Shown piece after piece: positions 24,607 to 32,623 of a stretch of 33,965 nt of DNA (its first letter is position 1; each line of letters begins with the position of its first letter). The notes beneath the pieces were generated by a model. That model saw only the letters and a program-made list of their open reading frames with translations, had not been told where the DNA came from and did no database searches. The translations under genes were made by a program, and so were the position numbers. The stretch is from Flavipsychrobacter sp. (GTDB lineage: Bacteria; Bacteroidota; Bacteroidia; Chitinophagales; Chitinophagaceae): contig JAOQAP010000181.1 of NCBI GenBank assembly GCA_025963465.1, positions 1 to 33,965 on the forward strand, written 5' to 3'.

Positions 24607-25053
24607 TTATATTTTTTCCACTCTTTTTTCGTGCCGGCCACCTTCAAATTCGGTAGCGAGGAATGTATCTGTCATTTGCTCTGAGAGCTGAAGTGATACG
24701 AAGCGCGATGGGATGCACAATACATTTGCATTGTTGTGCTGGCGTGCCAGTGATGCCAGCTCGTCCGTCCAGCAGAGGGCTGCGCGGATGCCTGCATGTT
24801 TGTTGGCGGTCATACAAACACCATTGCCGCTGCCGCATATCAGTATGCCTGCGGTGGCCTTGCCGTCTTCTACCATAGTAGCTAGTGGATGCGCATAATC
24901 AGGGTAGTCCGTACTGTCCAGGCTATAGGTGCCTTTATCTTCTACCAGCCAGCCGGCGGCCTGTAGCTTTTTCTTGATCTCTTCTTTATATTCAAACCCT
25001 GCGTGGTCTGATCCTATTGCGAGCGGAAGGCTCTTGTCGAAAGTCTTGTTCAT
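24607..25053 (-). CDS. rpiB: Ribose-5-phosphate isomerase B
   Basis: 148-residue RpiB/LacAB-family isomerase that interconverts ribose 5-phosphate and ribulose 5-phosphate in the non-oxidative pentose phosphate pathway. Signatures seen: IGSDHAGFEYKEEI (start of the Rossmann-like fold), DYPDYAHPLA, the active-site ICGSGNGVCMTANK with the catalytic Cys position, GIRAALC and the ARQHNNANVLCIPSR helix. Length is normal. Its start codon overlaps the tatC stop by one base (TAATG), so translation is coupled to tatC, an arrangement without a known functional reason. Confidence 0.97.
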   Translation of the reverse strand: MNKTFDKSLPLAIGSDHAGFEYKEEIKKKLQAAGWLVEDKGTYSLDSTDYPDYAHPLATMVEDGKATAGILICGSGNGVCMTANKHAGIRAALCWTDELASLARQHNNANVLCIPSRFVSLQLSEQMTDTFLATEFEGGRHEKRVEKI

Positions 25054-25916
25054 TATTGGTTTTCTTTAGCTTTTAATGCGTCTTTTATTCTTTGTGCTTT
25101 TACAGCACGGCCACTTATATATACCGATACCTCGAACAGGATATACAAAGGTACAAATACGAGCAGGCAACTAAACATATCCGGCGGGGTAATGAGCTCC
25201 GCAAGGATAAATAATATGACGAAGGCATAACGGCGTTTTGCCCTGAGGAATTCCGGGGTAAGGATACCTATACGTGTAAGGAAATAGACCAGCATAGGCA
25301 TCTCGAATACTACGCCAAGGGCGATCATCATATCGCTCATGGTATCGTAGTAGTTATCTATTGTGATAATGTTCTCGAACTGGGGACTGAGCTTATAATT
25401 GCTAAAGAAGTTGATAGTGTAGGGTGCAATAATGAAATAAGAAAAAGCAACACCGCAAAAGAACAGCAGCGAACACCAGAATACAAGGCCATTGGCCATT
25501 TTTACTTCAGATGGCCTGAGCGCAGGCTTTATGAATTTCCATAGCTGCCACAGTACATAAGGGAATGCGAGTATAAAGCCCAGCATCATAGATACGGACA
25601 TGCTCATCATGAACTGGCCGGACAGAGTAGTATTCTGGAACTTCAGGTGAAAAGCGTTCAGGCAAAAGCCATCATAATGCAATAGCCGTCCTAATGCACA
25701 AAACCACCTGTACGCTATGAAGTCGTTTTTGGCCGGGCCTAAGATTATATTGTCAAATATCCACTCTACCTTAATAAAAACAAGAACAGCACACACTACA
25801 ACAGCGATAGCTGAACGTATAATGTGTATACGCAGCTCATCTATATGGTCCAGGAAACCCATTTCCCCTTTCGGGTCATCGCCTCTGTTGTTCAGGAAAT
25901 TTTTTAAGATGCTCAC
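25053..25916 (-). CDS. tatC: Sec-independent protein translocase TatC
   Basis: 287-residue six-helix inner-membrane protein of the twin-arginine translocase, the receptor for folded proteins with RR signal peptides. The N-terminal cytoplasmic motif MGFLDHIDELRIHIIRS is the conserved signal-binding site, and later regions include GFILAFPYVLWQLWKFIKPALRPSE (split across 112-137) and FVILFILAELITPPDMFS. It is somewhat longer than E. coli TatC because the first periplasmic loop is expanded (about 62-105), containing two Cys (WFCALG, GFCLNAF) that could form a disulphide. TatA/B are not in the window. First gene of the tatC-rpiB unit. Confidence 0.97.
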   Translation of the reverse strand: MSILKNFLNNRGDDPKGEMGFLDHIDELRIHIIRSAIAVVVCAVLVFIKVEWIFDNIILGPAKNDFIAYRWFCALGRLLHYDGFCLNAFHLKFQNTTLSGQFMMSMSVSMMLGFILAFPYVLWQLWKFIKPALRPSEVKMANGLVFWCSLLFFCGVAFSYFIIAPYTINFFSNYKLSPQFENIITIDNYYDTMSDMMIALGVVFEMPMLVYFLTRIGILTPEFLRAKRRYAFVILFILAELITPPDMFSCLLVFVPLYILFEVSVYISGRAVKAQRIKDALKAKENQ

Positions 25917-25934
25917 TGTACTGTATTAGGGGTG

Positions 25935-25942
25935 CAAAGGTA
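25935..25942 (-). promoter_or_regulatory. -7 element of tatC-rpiB
   Basis: Read on the minus strand, TACCTTTG matches TAnnTTTG, 18 bp upstream of the tatC ATG. Confidence 0.55.
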
Positions 25943-26011
25943 GAACATTAGTTAACAGGTTAATGTGGTAATAAGTTAAAAAGTTAACCTAGTCGGGATA
26001 TACCAATGAAA

Positions 26012-26040
26012 AAAGCGACAGTGTTTATAACTGTCGCTTT
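26012..26040. terminator. Terminator of the anti-sigma/protease gene
   Basis: An 11-bp stem (26012-26022 with 26030-26040, 7-nt loop) with flanking A and T runs, 25 bp after the protease stop. Confidence 0.8.
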
Positions 26041-26064
26041 CATTATATTTTTAATATTCAAACA

Positions 26065-27177
26065 TTATTTCTTGTATACTTTAACGGAGAAGGTGTACGC
26101 CTCCATTTTTTTGATCTGCTCGTCACGGTCCAGCTTAGCCATTTTATTTACTTTAGGCAGGTGGAGCGTATTGTCCGGCAGCTCGTGAAGCAGTTTGCTG
26201 ATAAATACTTTTGAACTTACCGCATAAGTGCTTGATTCCTGCTCGCTGCCTACACCTGTAAGGATACCAAGTACAGTACCGTTTGCTGACATAACGGGAG
26301 AACCGCTCTGTCCATGGCTTACAGGAAGCTCCAATGTATACTGCATATCGTTACCGTCAAAACCATTCTTTGAGCTGATGTAGCCTTCTTTATATACCAC
26401 CTCGTCTTTAGGGTAACCAAGCGTGAAGATACGAGCACCCAGGCCAGATTTATCAGCAGCGAATGTATAAGGCACTTCGCCTTTGCCGAAATGGAAATTC
26501 TTCTTTTCTACTTTCAGGATGGCGATATCGGCGCCTGCATCATAATTGATGAGGGTAGCCTTGAAATACTGGCCATCATGCGTTTGAATGTATACAGAGT
26601 CGAAATCGCCTTTGTTGTTGTGATGGATAACGTGGTTGGCCGTAACAAAATAACCATCGTTGGTGAGTGCGAAACCGGTACCGGCATAAGCAACGTCAGA
26701 TGGTGGTGGTGCAGGCTTGCTGTTCTTAATATCTTTAATAAGCTGGTTCTGCTGCGCCTGCTGCTGTGCCTGTACTTTCTTTATTGTTTCCACCTCACGG
26801 CTTATGGTGCTGTACTGGGAGTCGCTCTTTTTGATAGCAGGCTTCAGGCTCCATATGGTGAAAGCAGATGAAAACAAAGCTACGCTTGCCGCTACTGCAG
26901 CAGTGCGCCATGTTTGCGGCGTAAATTTGATGAGCCATCCTTTTTTAGACGGTGAGGCTGTAGCCTGCTTTGCGTGAATATCGCGCAGCATGGCACGGAA
27001 GCGTTTCTGCTTACCACTACCTTCAAATGAACTTATAAGATTGATCTGCTCATTGAACTCGTTAGCAAATGCCGCATCAGTTGAAAGGCGGTTCTTTAGT
27101 TCGTTCAGCTCGTTTTCCTGTAGTTTGCCTGCAAGATATGCTTCGGCTACTTCCCAGGCATTATTGTTGATAGACAT
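26065..27177 (-). CDS. Membrane-anchored trypsin-like serine protease with anti-sigma-like N-terminus
   Basis: 370 residues in three parts. Residues 1-90 are cytoplasmic and resemble the N-terminal part of Bacteroidota anti-sigma factors (NAWEVAEAYLAGKLQENEL, DAAFANEFNEQINLI). One membrane helix follows (about 92-110, TAAVAASVALFSSAFTIW), then a Gln-rich coiled coil (about 118-150). The periplasmic part (about 163-335) is an S1C/HtrA-type protease with an intact triad: H182 (VTANHVIH), D217 (AGADIAIL) and S291 (SHGQSGSPVM), plus GTGFALTNDGYFV and TLGYP. There is no PDZ domain. It lies 9 bp downstream of a sigma-factor gene, so the pair is almost surely one operon. Inference: a sigma/anti-sigma pair in which the sensor is itself a protease. 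Confidence 0.88.
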   Translation of the reverse strand: MSINNNAWEVAEAYLAGKLQENELNELKNRLSTDAAFANEFNEQINLISSFEGSGKQKRFRAMLRDIHAKQATASPSKKGWLIKFTPQTWRTAAVAASVALFSSAFTIWSLKPAIKKSDSQYSTISREVETIKKVQAQQQAQQNQLIKDIKNSKPAPPPSDVAYAGTGFALTNDGYFVTANHVIHHNNKGDFDSVYIQTHDGQYFKATLINYDAGADIAILKVEKKNFHFGKGEVPYTFAADKSGLGARIFTLGYPKDEVVYKEGYISSKNGFDGNDMQYTLELPVSHGQSGSPVMSANGTVLGILTGVGSEQESSTYAVSSKVFISKLLHELPDNTLHLPKVNKMAKLDRDEQIKKMEAYTFSVKVYKK

Positions 27178-27186
27178 AGTACTTAA

Positions 27187-27768
27187 TTATTTCACCTGCA
27201 TGCCGTAAAATATTTTACGGAGCCTTGCGAGGCATTTATATTTTTGGTTTTTAGCGTTGTCGGGGTTGGTATACCCAAAGTCTGCCGCTATTTCCTGCAT
27301 GTTCTTATCGTGGTGATAATACGCCTTTAATAAAGACCTGCAGGGTTCGCCTATTTGTTCGAGCGCTGTATCAAGTTGTTCGTAATGTGCCTCACGTTCA
27401 TGATGCACATTTACATCGTCTTCATATGCTACTCCGTATTCGTCCTCTTCCGTACCGGGGTCGTGTGTTAAGAACGACGGGCCATTGCTTTGTTTTTGCA
27501 GCTTTTTGTACCACAGGTGCTTGCTTATTGCAAATAGATTAGTGCCTATGCTAAAGGTTAGCCGGAAGTGTTCATCCGCCTCTTTGCCAAACAAAACCAC
27601 CATCGCTTCCTGGAACACATCTGCAGCATCTGCCGAAGCGCCCCCGTTTTTTATTAACCAACCACTAACAATGTGAAAGTTTTGTCGATAAATGGTTTCG
27701 GTGGCTGTCCTGTCGCCCGCTGCCAGTGCCGCTAATAACTGTTGCTCGGTATTTATTGGACTGTACAC
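27187..27768 (-). CDS. ECF-like RNA polymerase sigma factor
   Basis: 193-residue sigma-70-family protein of ECF size. Region 2 is visible at about 15-95 (AGDRTATETIYRQNF, ADAADVFQEAMVVLF, RLTFSIGTNLFAISKHLWYKKLQK). Region 4 helix-turn-helix is at about 130-190 (LDTALEQIGEPCRSLLKAYY, MQEIAADFGYTNPDNAKNQKYKCLARLRK). An acidic linker (GTEEDEYGVAYEDD) joins them. The start is a GTG at 27768, the only in-frame start with a full region 2. It is followed 9 bp later by the membrane protease with anti-sigma-like N-terminus, its likely regulator. Confidence 0.92.
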   Translation of the reverse strand: MYSPINTEQQLLAALAAGDRTATETIYRQNFHIVSGWLIKNGGASADAADVFQEAMVVLFGKEADEHFRLTFSIGTNLFAISKHLWYKKLQKQSNGPSFLTHDPGTEEDEYGVAYEDDVNVHHEREAHYEQLDTALEQIGEPCRSLLKAYYHHDKNMQEIAADFGYTNPDNAKNQKYKCLARLRKIFYGMQVK

Positions 27769-28038
27769 TAATTAATACGATTTTGAACAAAAAGTAACCC
27801 GCACACAAAGAAATATTTTCGTTGCAATATGGCGGAAGATGAAATTTGTTTAAAGGTAAATAAAATTAAAACCAGCGGGAATGAAAACGTTCAATTTTCA
27901 CAATAAGTTTTGTCATTCGTTACTGTCTGCCCGTCAAAAGCCGGAGTTTAATATTTCAGATGAAAAAAAGTTATTGCCGATGGGTTACTATTTAGCTTTT
28001 CGGGTATAAACGGCATAACAATCTAAAATAACAATATT

Positions 28039-28368
28039 ATGAAATTCGTAAAATTAAGCGTACTTGCTCTTTCAATGGGCCTTTTTGTAACATCTTGCGG
28101 TAACGGTGCTGGTGAAACAAAGACTACTGATTCTACTGCAGCTACTACAACTACTATGGCTGAAGCGCCTAAGACTGATACTCCGGTAGCAGGTCCTGCA
28201 AAGCCAGCTGATTCTGCTGCAATGACTACCACTACTACAACAACAACTACTGCTGCACCTGCTGCAACTGAAGTTAAGAAAGAAACTAAGATGGAAGCGA
28301 AAGCCGACGCTAAGACAACAACTACTGAAACTAAGACTAAGACAGTTGAAAAGACTAAGACCAAATAA
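28039..28368 (+). CDS. Thr/Ala-rich small lipoprotein, copy 1
   Basis: 109 residues. The lipoprotein signal MKFVKLSVLALSMGLFVTSC gives Cys20 as lipid site, then GNGAGETKTTDSTAATTTT. The rest is low-complexity Thr, Ala, Lys and Pro with no predicted fold, including a run of nine Thr, and a Lys/Thr-rich end. Such tails may be flexible spacers or glycosylation targets. A close paralogue follows at 28566. The 36 bp before the start are also conserved between both copies, so the duplication included the leader. Function unknown. Confidence 0.8.
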   Translation: MKFVKLSVLALSMGLFVTSCGNGAGETKTTDSTAATTTTMAEAPKTDTPVAGPAKPADSAAMTTTTTTTTTAAPAATEVKKETKMEAKADAKTTTTETKTKTVEKTKTK

Positions 28369-28392
28369 TTACAAAATTTGCTTCTTATTATA

Positions 28393-28418
28393 CAAAACCA
28401 TCCTTCGGGGTGGTTTTG
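28393..28418 (+). terminator. Terminator with UUCG tetraloop
   Basis: An 11-bp stem (28393-28403 with 28408-28418, one G-U pair) closed by C(TTCG)G, with T-rich sequence after it, 24 bp past copy 1 of the Thr-rich lipoprotein. Confidence 0.88.
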
Positions 28419-28565
28419 TTGTTTTTTACAATATTTATTGTTTATCAGCGACAAACGAGTTGTAAAAATATTAATGTGAATATTTTTCAGAAATTATTTC
28501 AAAACGGGGGTTACCTTTTTCTGTTTGCGGTATAAACCTGCATAACCATCTAAAAAAACAAAATT

Positions 28566-28805
28566 ATGAAATTTGTAAAATTAAGCGTACTTGCATTGTC
28601 AATAGGTCTTTTCGTAACATCTTGCGGTAACGGCGGTGGCGAAACTAAAACTACTGATTCTACTGCAGCTACTACAACTACAATGGCTCCAGCTCCAGCA
28701 ACAGAAGCGCCTAAGACTGATTCAGCTTCTATGGCTACTGCAACTCCAGCTGCTCCTGCAACTGCAACTACTACTACTGAAACTAAGACAGAAGTTAAGA
28801 AATAA
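28566..28805 (+). CDS. Thr/Ala-rich small lipoprotein, copy 2
   Basis: 79 residues, a tandem paralogue of the gene at 28039. The first 41 residues are nearly identical (MKFVKLSVLALSIGLF, VTSCGNGGGETKTTDS), with the same lipobox Cys20. The tail is shorter and diverged (APAPATEAPKTDSASMATATP) and ends KTEVKK. Low complexity with no recognisable domain. It has its own terminator and a leader like that of copy 1, so the two are separate transcription units. Confidence 0.78.
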   Translation: MKFVKLSVLALSIGLFVTSCGNGGGETKTTDSTAATTTTMAPAPATEAPKTDSASMATATPAAPATATTTTETKTEVKK

Positions 28806-28821
28806 TTTCTTTCCAGATAGT

Positions 28822-28860
28822 AAAAAAATAAACCATCCTTTTAGGATGGTTTATTTTTTT
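28822..28860. terminator. Bidirectional terminator
   Basis: An 18-bp perfect stem (28822-28839 with 28843-28860, loop TTT) with A7 and T7 ends, between the converging Thr-rich lipoprotein copy 2 and the M28 peptidase. Confidence 0.93.
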
Positions 28861-28890
28861 GTGCCTGATATAAAGATGATTTAGTTATTC

Positions 28891-30561
28891 TTATTTAGCG
28901 AGGAACTCCAGCGGCAGGGTCATTTCTTTGCCGTCACGGGTCAAAGTGACCTGGGTTTTCTCTCCGGGGGTGAATTTACCAAGGGCTTCCATATAGCTTT
29001 GCATGCCAATGATCTTGTGATCGCCCAGCATAGTGATGATATCACCCTGCTTTATTCCGGCTTTCATGGCCGGGCGGTTATCGCTCACTCCGTCTACACG
29101 CACACCTCCTGTTTCAAATGTATAGTCGGGCATGATGCCAAGGGTTACCTTGAACTTACTTTTGCCCATTGTTTGCTGCTTAGTAGTAGTGTAGGCAGGC
29201 TTTACCTGTTCTTTATCCAGTTTGGCAAGTACCTTGTCCACATACTTAATTACCTGAACCTCTCCTTTATAATTGATAAACTCTGCCCTGTCGGTTGGTT
29301 TGTGGTAGTCTTTGTGAGTGCCGGTAAACAGGAACAATACCGGTATGCCTGCATTATAAAAGCTCGTATGATCTGATGGCCCCTGGCCTGCGCTGTCAAT
29401 AACTACTTTAAAATCGTTTCCTGCCATGGTCACCATATCGCCCCAGGTGGGGGAGGTGCCTACGCCACCTATGGTAAGCGCATGAGTGCTGTCGTTGAGC
29501 CTGCCCACCATATCCATATTTATCATGTAGGCAATATGCATACTATCTATCTCCGGCTGGTCTTTTACAAAAGCCTTAGAACCATAGAGCCCCAGCTCTT
29601 CGCCTGAAAAATTGAGGAACAGGTAATTATAGTGGTTCAGATGCTTACTCTTTACCCACTTGGCTATTTCCAGTACTGCGGCCGTACCGCTCGCATTGTC
29701 ATCTGCACCATGGTGCACCTGGTGTTCCTTTACCGCATTGGCAAAAAGGCTGTTGCCGTCTTCTCCAAAGCCAAGATGATCGTAGTGCGCGCCTACTATT
29801 ACTGTGTATTTTGCTTTATTGTCTATATAAGCTGCTATGTTGTTACCGGTACGTTCTGATCTGTTCACAGATACGTTCAGATCTATATTGATACCATTGA
29901 CGTGAGCAGGTTCTGTATCTTTTATGAATTTTCGGTAAGAGGTGTGAGATAAGTATATTATGGGTATTTCCAGTGGCTCATATTCCGAATGGCGGTTGAA
30001 CACAGCCGGGAACGTGGCGCCAAAGCTATCGTAGAACACTATACCTGCCGCACCCTGCTTCTCTGCATCCTTTGCCCGCTCGTACATAAACTTTTCTGCC
30101 TCGAAGTGCGGGTTGCTTGCTTCTTCAGAATCATTGTAAATGGAGATCATCCAGATACTGCCCTGTTCCATCACATCCGGCAATATATCGCTGGTCATGT
30201 GCTTGTTGCCGCTGAATGGCATAGGGAATGCTTCTTCATTTACCGGTACCGACAGGTTGCCAATGTTTATCTGTGTAGCTGGAGATATCTCTTTACCATA
30301 AACAAAATTGAACGGAAGGCGATACTGGCTTTTATAAGGGGTGATCTTTATTTCCTTGTATCTTTTTTCGATGTAGTCAGCAGCTTTGTGTTCCCCATCT
30401 GTGGCTGTGCGGCGCCCCGCCAGGTCGTCAGATGCAAGGAAAGAAATGTCGGCCTGTAATCGTTTAGCAGTTTTGCGGTCAGATTTGCTCTGAGCATGCA
30501 ATACAGTGCCGGAAGTAATAATGGAAGAAAGAAATAATAACGTAAAAATACGCCCTGTCAT
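28891..30561 (-). CDS. Exported M28-family metallopeptidase with PA and PDZ domains
   Basis: 556 residues from ATG 30561. A TTG-initiated version (30579) would put its start codon inside the -7 element and is rejected. The signal peptide is MTGRIFTLLFLSSIITSG... to LHAQ. A protease-associated insert (about 110-230) is followed by the zinc-aminopeptidase core: VIVGAHYDHLG, HGADDNASGTAAV, NFSGEELGLYGS, NMDMVGR and SDHTSFYNAGIPVLF...HKPTD, with the two-zinc ligands intact. A C-terminal PDZ domain (about 455-550: GGVRVDGVSDNRPAMKAGIK, QGDIITMLGD) probably binds peptide ends. It likely trims peptides in the periplasm or outside. Confidence 0.95.
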   Translation of the reverse strand: MTGRIFTLLFLSSIITSGTVLHAQSKSDRKTAKRLQADISFLASDDLAGRRTATDGEHKAADYIEKRYKEIKITPYKSQYRLPFNFVYGKEISPATQINIGNLSVPVNEEAFPMPFSGNKHMTSDILPDVMEQGSIWMISIYNDSEEASNPHFEAEKFMYERAKDAEKQGAAGIVFYDSFGATFPAVFNRHSEYEPLEIPIIYLSHTSYRKFIKDTEPAHVNGINIDLNVSVNRSERTGNNIAAYIDNKAKYTVIVGAHYDHLGFGEDGNSLFANAVKEHQVHHGADDNASGTAAVLEIAKWVKSKHLNHYNYLFLNFSGEELGLYGSKAFVKDQPEIDSMHIAYMINMDMVGRLNDSTHALTIGGVGTSPTWGDMVTMAGNDFKVVIDSAGQGPSDHTSFYNAGIPVLFLFTGTHKDYHKPTDRAEFINYKGEVQVIKYVDKVLAKLDKEQVKPAYTTTKQQTMGKSKFKVTLGIMPDYTFETGGVRVDGVSDNRPAMKAGIKQGDIITMLGDHKIIGMQSYMEALGKFTPGEKTQVTLTRDGKEMTLPLEFLAK

Positions 30562-30576
30562 AAACGGTATTTGATG

Positions 30577-30584
30577 CAAATGTA
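30577..30584 (-). promoter_or_regulatory. -7 element of M28 peptidase gene
   Basis: Read on the minus strand, TACATTTG matches TAnnTTTG and contains the upstream in-frame TTG, so translation must begin at the ATG at 30561. Confidence 0.6.
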
Positions 30585-30638
30585 GTTAAAAAGCTACAAG
30601 GGTTTTGGTCGTATTTTTAAAATAGAGACTTTATATTC

Positions 30639-31700
30639 TTAATGTGGATCGCTGAAGTCGGGGTCTTTGAGGAATGCCTGGTCTGTGAAGGTTTTTAAAA
30701 AGACTACAAGGTCAGATTGCTCCTGGCTTGTAAGGTTCAACCCATTCCCGAAAGCAGGCATATGCTCATCAATGTTCGGGCTGCTTTGTTGTATTCCTGT
30801 GCTGTAAAAGTTCACTACCTGCTCCAGCGTTGTAAAGCGGCTGTCGTGCATATAAGGCGCTGTCATGGCTATGTTGCGCAATGTCGGCACTTTGAATTTA
30901 CCCCTGTCGGATGCAATTCCGGTAAACTTCATCAATCCTGCATCAGCAGGTGCTGCGTCAAGGCCATTGTTTTTAAATTCATGGTCGGTCAGCAGTGTAT
31001 TCATCAGGTGGCAATTGTTGCACATGCCCTTGCCTGTGAAAATGTTGAAGCCACTTTTTTCCTGTGCAGTAAAAACTGTAGTATCTCCCAGGTGATAATA
31101 CTTATCAAACCTGCTGTCAAAAGAAACAAGCGTCCGTTCGAACTGCGCAATGGCCTTCATAGCAAGATTGCTGTCAATGGTTTTGGTTCCGAAAGCCTTA
31201 AAGAATAAAGTGGGGTATAGCATATTGCTTTGCAGCCTGCTTACCACCTCTGTCCAGTTGTTGGCCATTTCTATCGGGTTTGTCACCGGGTCATGGGCCT
31301 GGCCTTCCAGTGAGGCCCGTCTGCCATCCCAGAAGAATTGTTTATCCCATGCAGCGTTGATTATCGCCATAGCATTGCGATTACCCTCGGCACCATTTGT
31401 TCCTTTGCTGAAAGGACGACGGTCGTCGAACGCATTTTTTTGCTCATGACAGCTTGCGCAGGAGATGGTCCTGTTGTTACTGAGCAATTTTTCGTAGAAC
31501 AGCATTCTGCCCAATGCCACGCCTTCTGCGGTAAGCTGGTTATCCGGAGGACTGGGCATGGCACCAACATATTTTTTTACGAAAGCAGGAACTTCGACAG
31601 TCAACGCTGTTGGGTTGTATACTGCATCCTTTTCTTTCTTGCAGGCATACGTGCCTATAAATATGGCGGCTATGGCCGCGATCAGGACTTTTTTCTTCAT
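30639..31700 (-). CDS. MauG/CcpA-type dihaem cytochrome c peroxidase lipoprotein
   Basis: 353 residues. A lipoprotein signal ends at Cys20 (FIGTYAC, then KKEKD). Two c-type haem sites are visible: C81-A-S-C84-H85 and C227-N-N-C230-H231. Typical family segments are LGRMLFYEKLLSNNRTISCA, FSKGTNGAEGNRNA, FWDGRRASLEGQAHDP and KVPTLRNIAMTAPYMHDS. The HDP and PYMHD segments carry expected distal ligand or active-site positions. Members reduce hydrogen peroxide or, as MauG, oxidise protein side chains. The gene begins 2 bp after a T9SS-secreted thioredoxin-like gene, so both are on one transcript. The end of the transcript is not marked by a clear terminator. Confidence 0.93.
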   Translation of the reverse strand: MKKKVLIAAIAAIFIGTYACKKEKDAVYNPTALTVEVPAFVKKYVGAMPSPPDNQLTAEGVALGRMLFYEKLLSNNRTISCASCHEQKNAFDDRRPFSKGTNGAEGNRNAMAIINAAWDKQFFWDGRRASLEGQAHDPVTNPIEMANNWTEVVSRLQSNMLYPTLFFKAFGTKTIDSNLAMKAIAQFERTLVSFDSRFDKYYHLGDTTVFTAQEKSGFNIFTGKGMCNNCHLMNTLLTDHEFKNNGLDAAPADAGLMKFTGIASDRGKFKVPTLRNIAMTAPYMHDSRFTTLEQVVNFYSTGIQQSSPNIDEHMPAFGNGLNLTSQEQSDLVVFLKTFTDQAFLKDPDFSDPH

Positions 31701-31702
31701 TA

Positions 31703-32476
31703 TTATTCTTTAACCACTTTCTGTACCGTAGTATAGTTATCCGCATCTGTGATCTTTACCATGTAGAGGCCACTGGCAAGAGATGTAAGATCAATAGAAG
31801 GATTCATTTTGGCTGATACAAAATGTTCGGTTTTTATTGTCTGTCCGTTTACCGATGTTATAGTAATATCAGTTATGCCTTTTACATTGGTGATCGTCAA
31901 AAGGTCGTTCACAGGATTAGGCGACAATTTCATTGCTGCATCAGCTGGTGTTGCAGGAACATTGAGCGAACCGAGTGCCGTGTTGATAGCGGCTACCATG
32001 CCCGCAGAGTCATTGGCTGCAAGCCCTTTCTTATTAAAATAGATATTGTGCGAGGAACCACCCATAATGACGATGTGTGGCATACCTGATCCGCCGAAGT
32101 TACTTTCATCTATGAGGTTGCCTGCATTATTCATGATGGTCATATTCGCCGTATTGCCAACACTATTTGTTGTTACCCAGGATGAGATAGTAGCACAGGT
32201 AGCATCTCCAAGGTCATCAGATATGTAAAAGTGTACCTTGCCCGGATTTGACGTTGCATAATTCTGAACTACTTTGTACCCCATGGCAGAAGGGGCGATA
32301 CAACTACCACATGGCATCACCCAGGCAAATACGATCACATTGCCTCCGTCCAGTTCGCTGAACAATGTATGGCTCGTACCACTGCAATCAGGTGCGGTCC
32401 AGTTAGTAGCGGTTGTTTGTGCATGAGCAGCAACACCTGCCAGTAACAATGCGATGGAAGTAAGTATTTTTTTCAT
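31703..32476 (-). CDS. T9SS-secreted thioredoxin-like protein
   Basis: 257 residues from ATG 32476; the frame is open to 32533 but the signal peptide fits MKKILTSIALLLAGVAAHAQ. Residues about 24-190 form a thioredoxin/peroxiredoxin-like domain: TAPDCSGTSHTLFSELDGG, IVFAWVMPCGSCIAPS with C56-G-S-C59, VHFYISDDLG, FGGSGMPHIVIMGG (cis-Pro loop-like) and HNIYFNKKG. The last ~70 residues are a type A T9SS sorting domain (MKLSPNPVNDLLTI, LASGLYMVKI, VQKVVKE). It is predicted to be secreted across the outer membrane and to bind metal or do redox chemistry. It is transcribed ahead of the dihaem peroxidase. Confidence 0.88.
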   Translation of the reverse strand: MKKILTSIALLLAGVAAHAQTTATNWTAPDCSGTSHTLFSELDGGNVIVFAWVMPCGSCIAPSAMGYKVVQNYATSNPGKVHFYISDDLGDATCATISSWVTTNSVGNTANMTIMNNAGNLIDESNFGGSGMPHIVIMGGSSHNIYFNKKGLAANDSAGMVAAINTALGSLNVPATPADAAMKLSPNPVNDLLTITNVKGITDITITSVNGQTIKTEHFVSAKMNPSIDLTSLASGLYMVKITDADNYTTVQKVVKE

Positions 32477-32565
32477 TTTTTTAGTTTTAGAGTAATCACT
32501 CACGGCATTAGTAAAATGCTGAATTGAATGCATGACCCGATCATGTATATTGTTCTGTATACCTG

Positions 32566-32573
32566 CAAAGTTA
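32566..32573 (-). promoter_or_regulatory. -7 element of thioredoxin-like/peroxidase operon
   Basis: Read on the minus strand, TAACTTTG matches TAnnTTTG. The resulting leader is about 80-90 nt before ATG 32476. Confidence 0.5.
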
Positions 32574-32623
32574 AATGTTATCCTATGAGCTCTATGCTGA
32601 TTTTGGTCATGCCTATCGGATCA

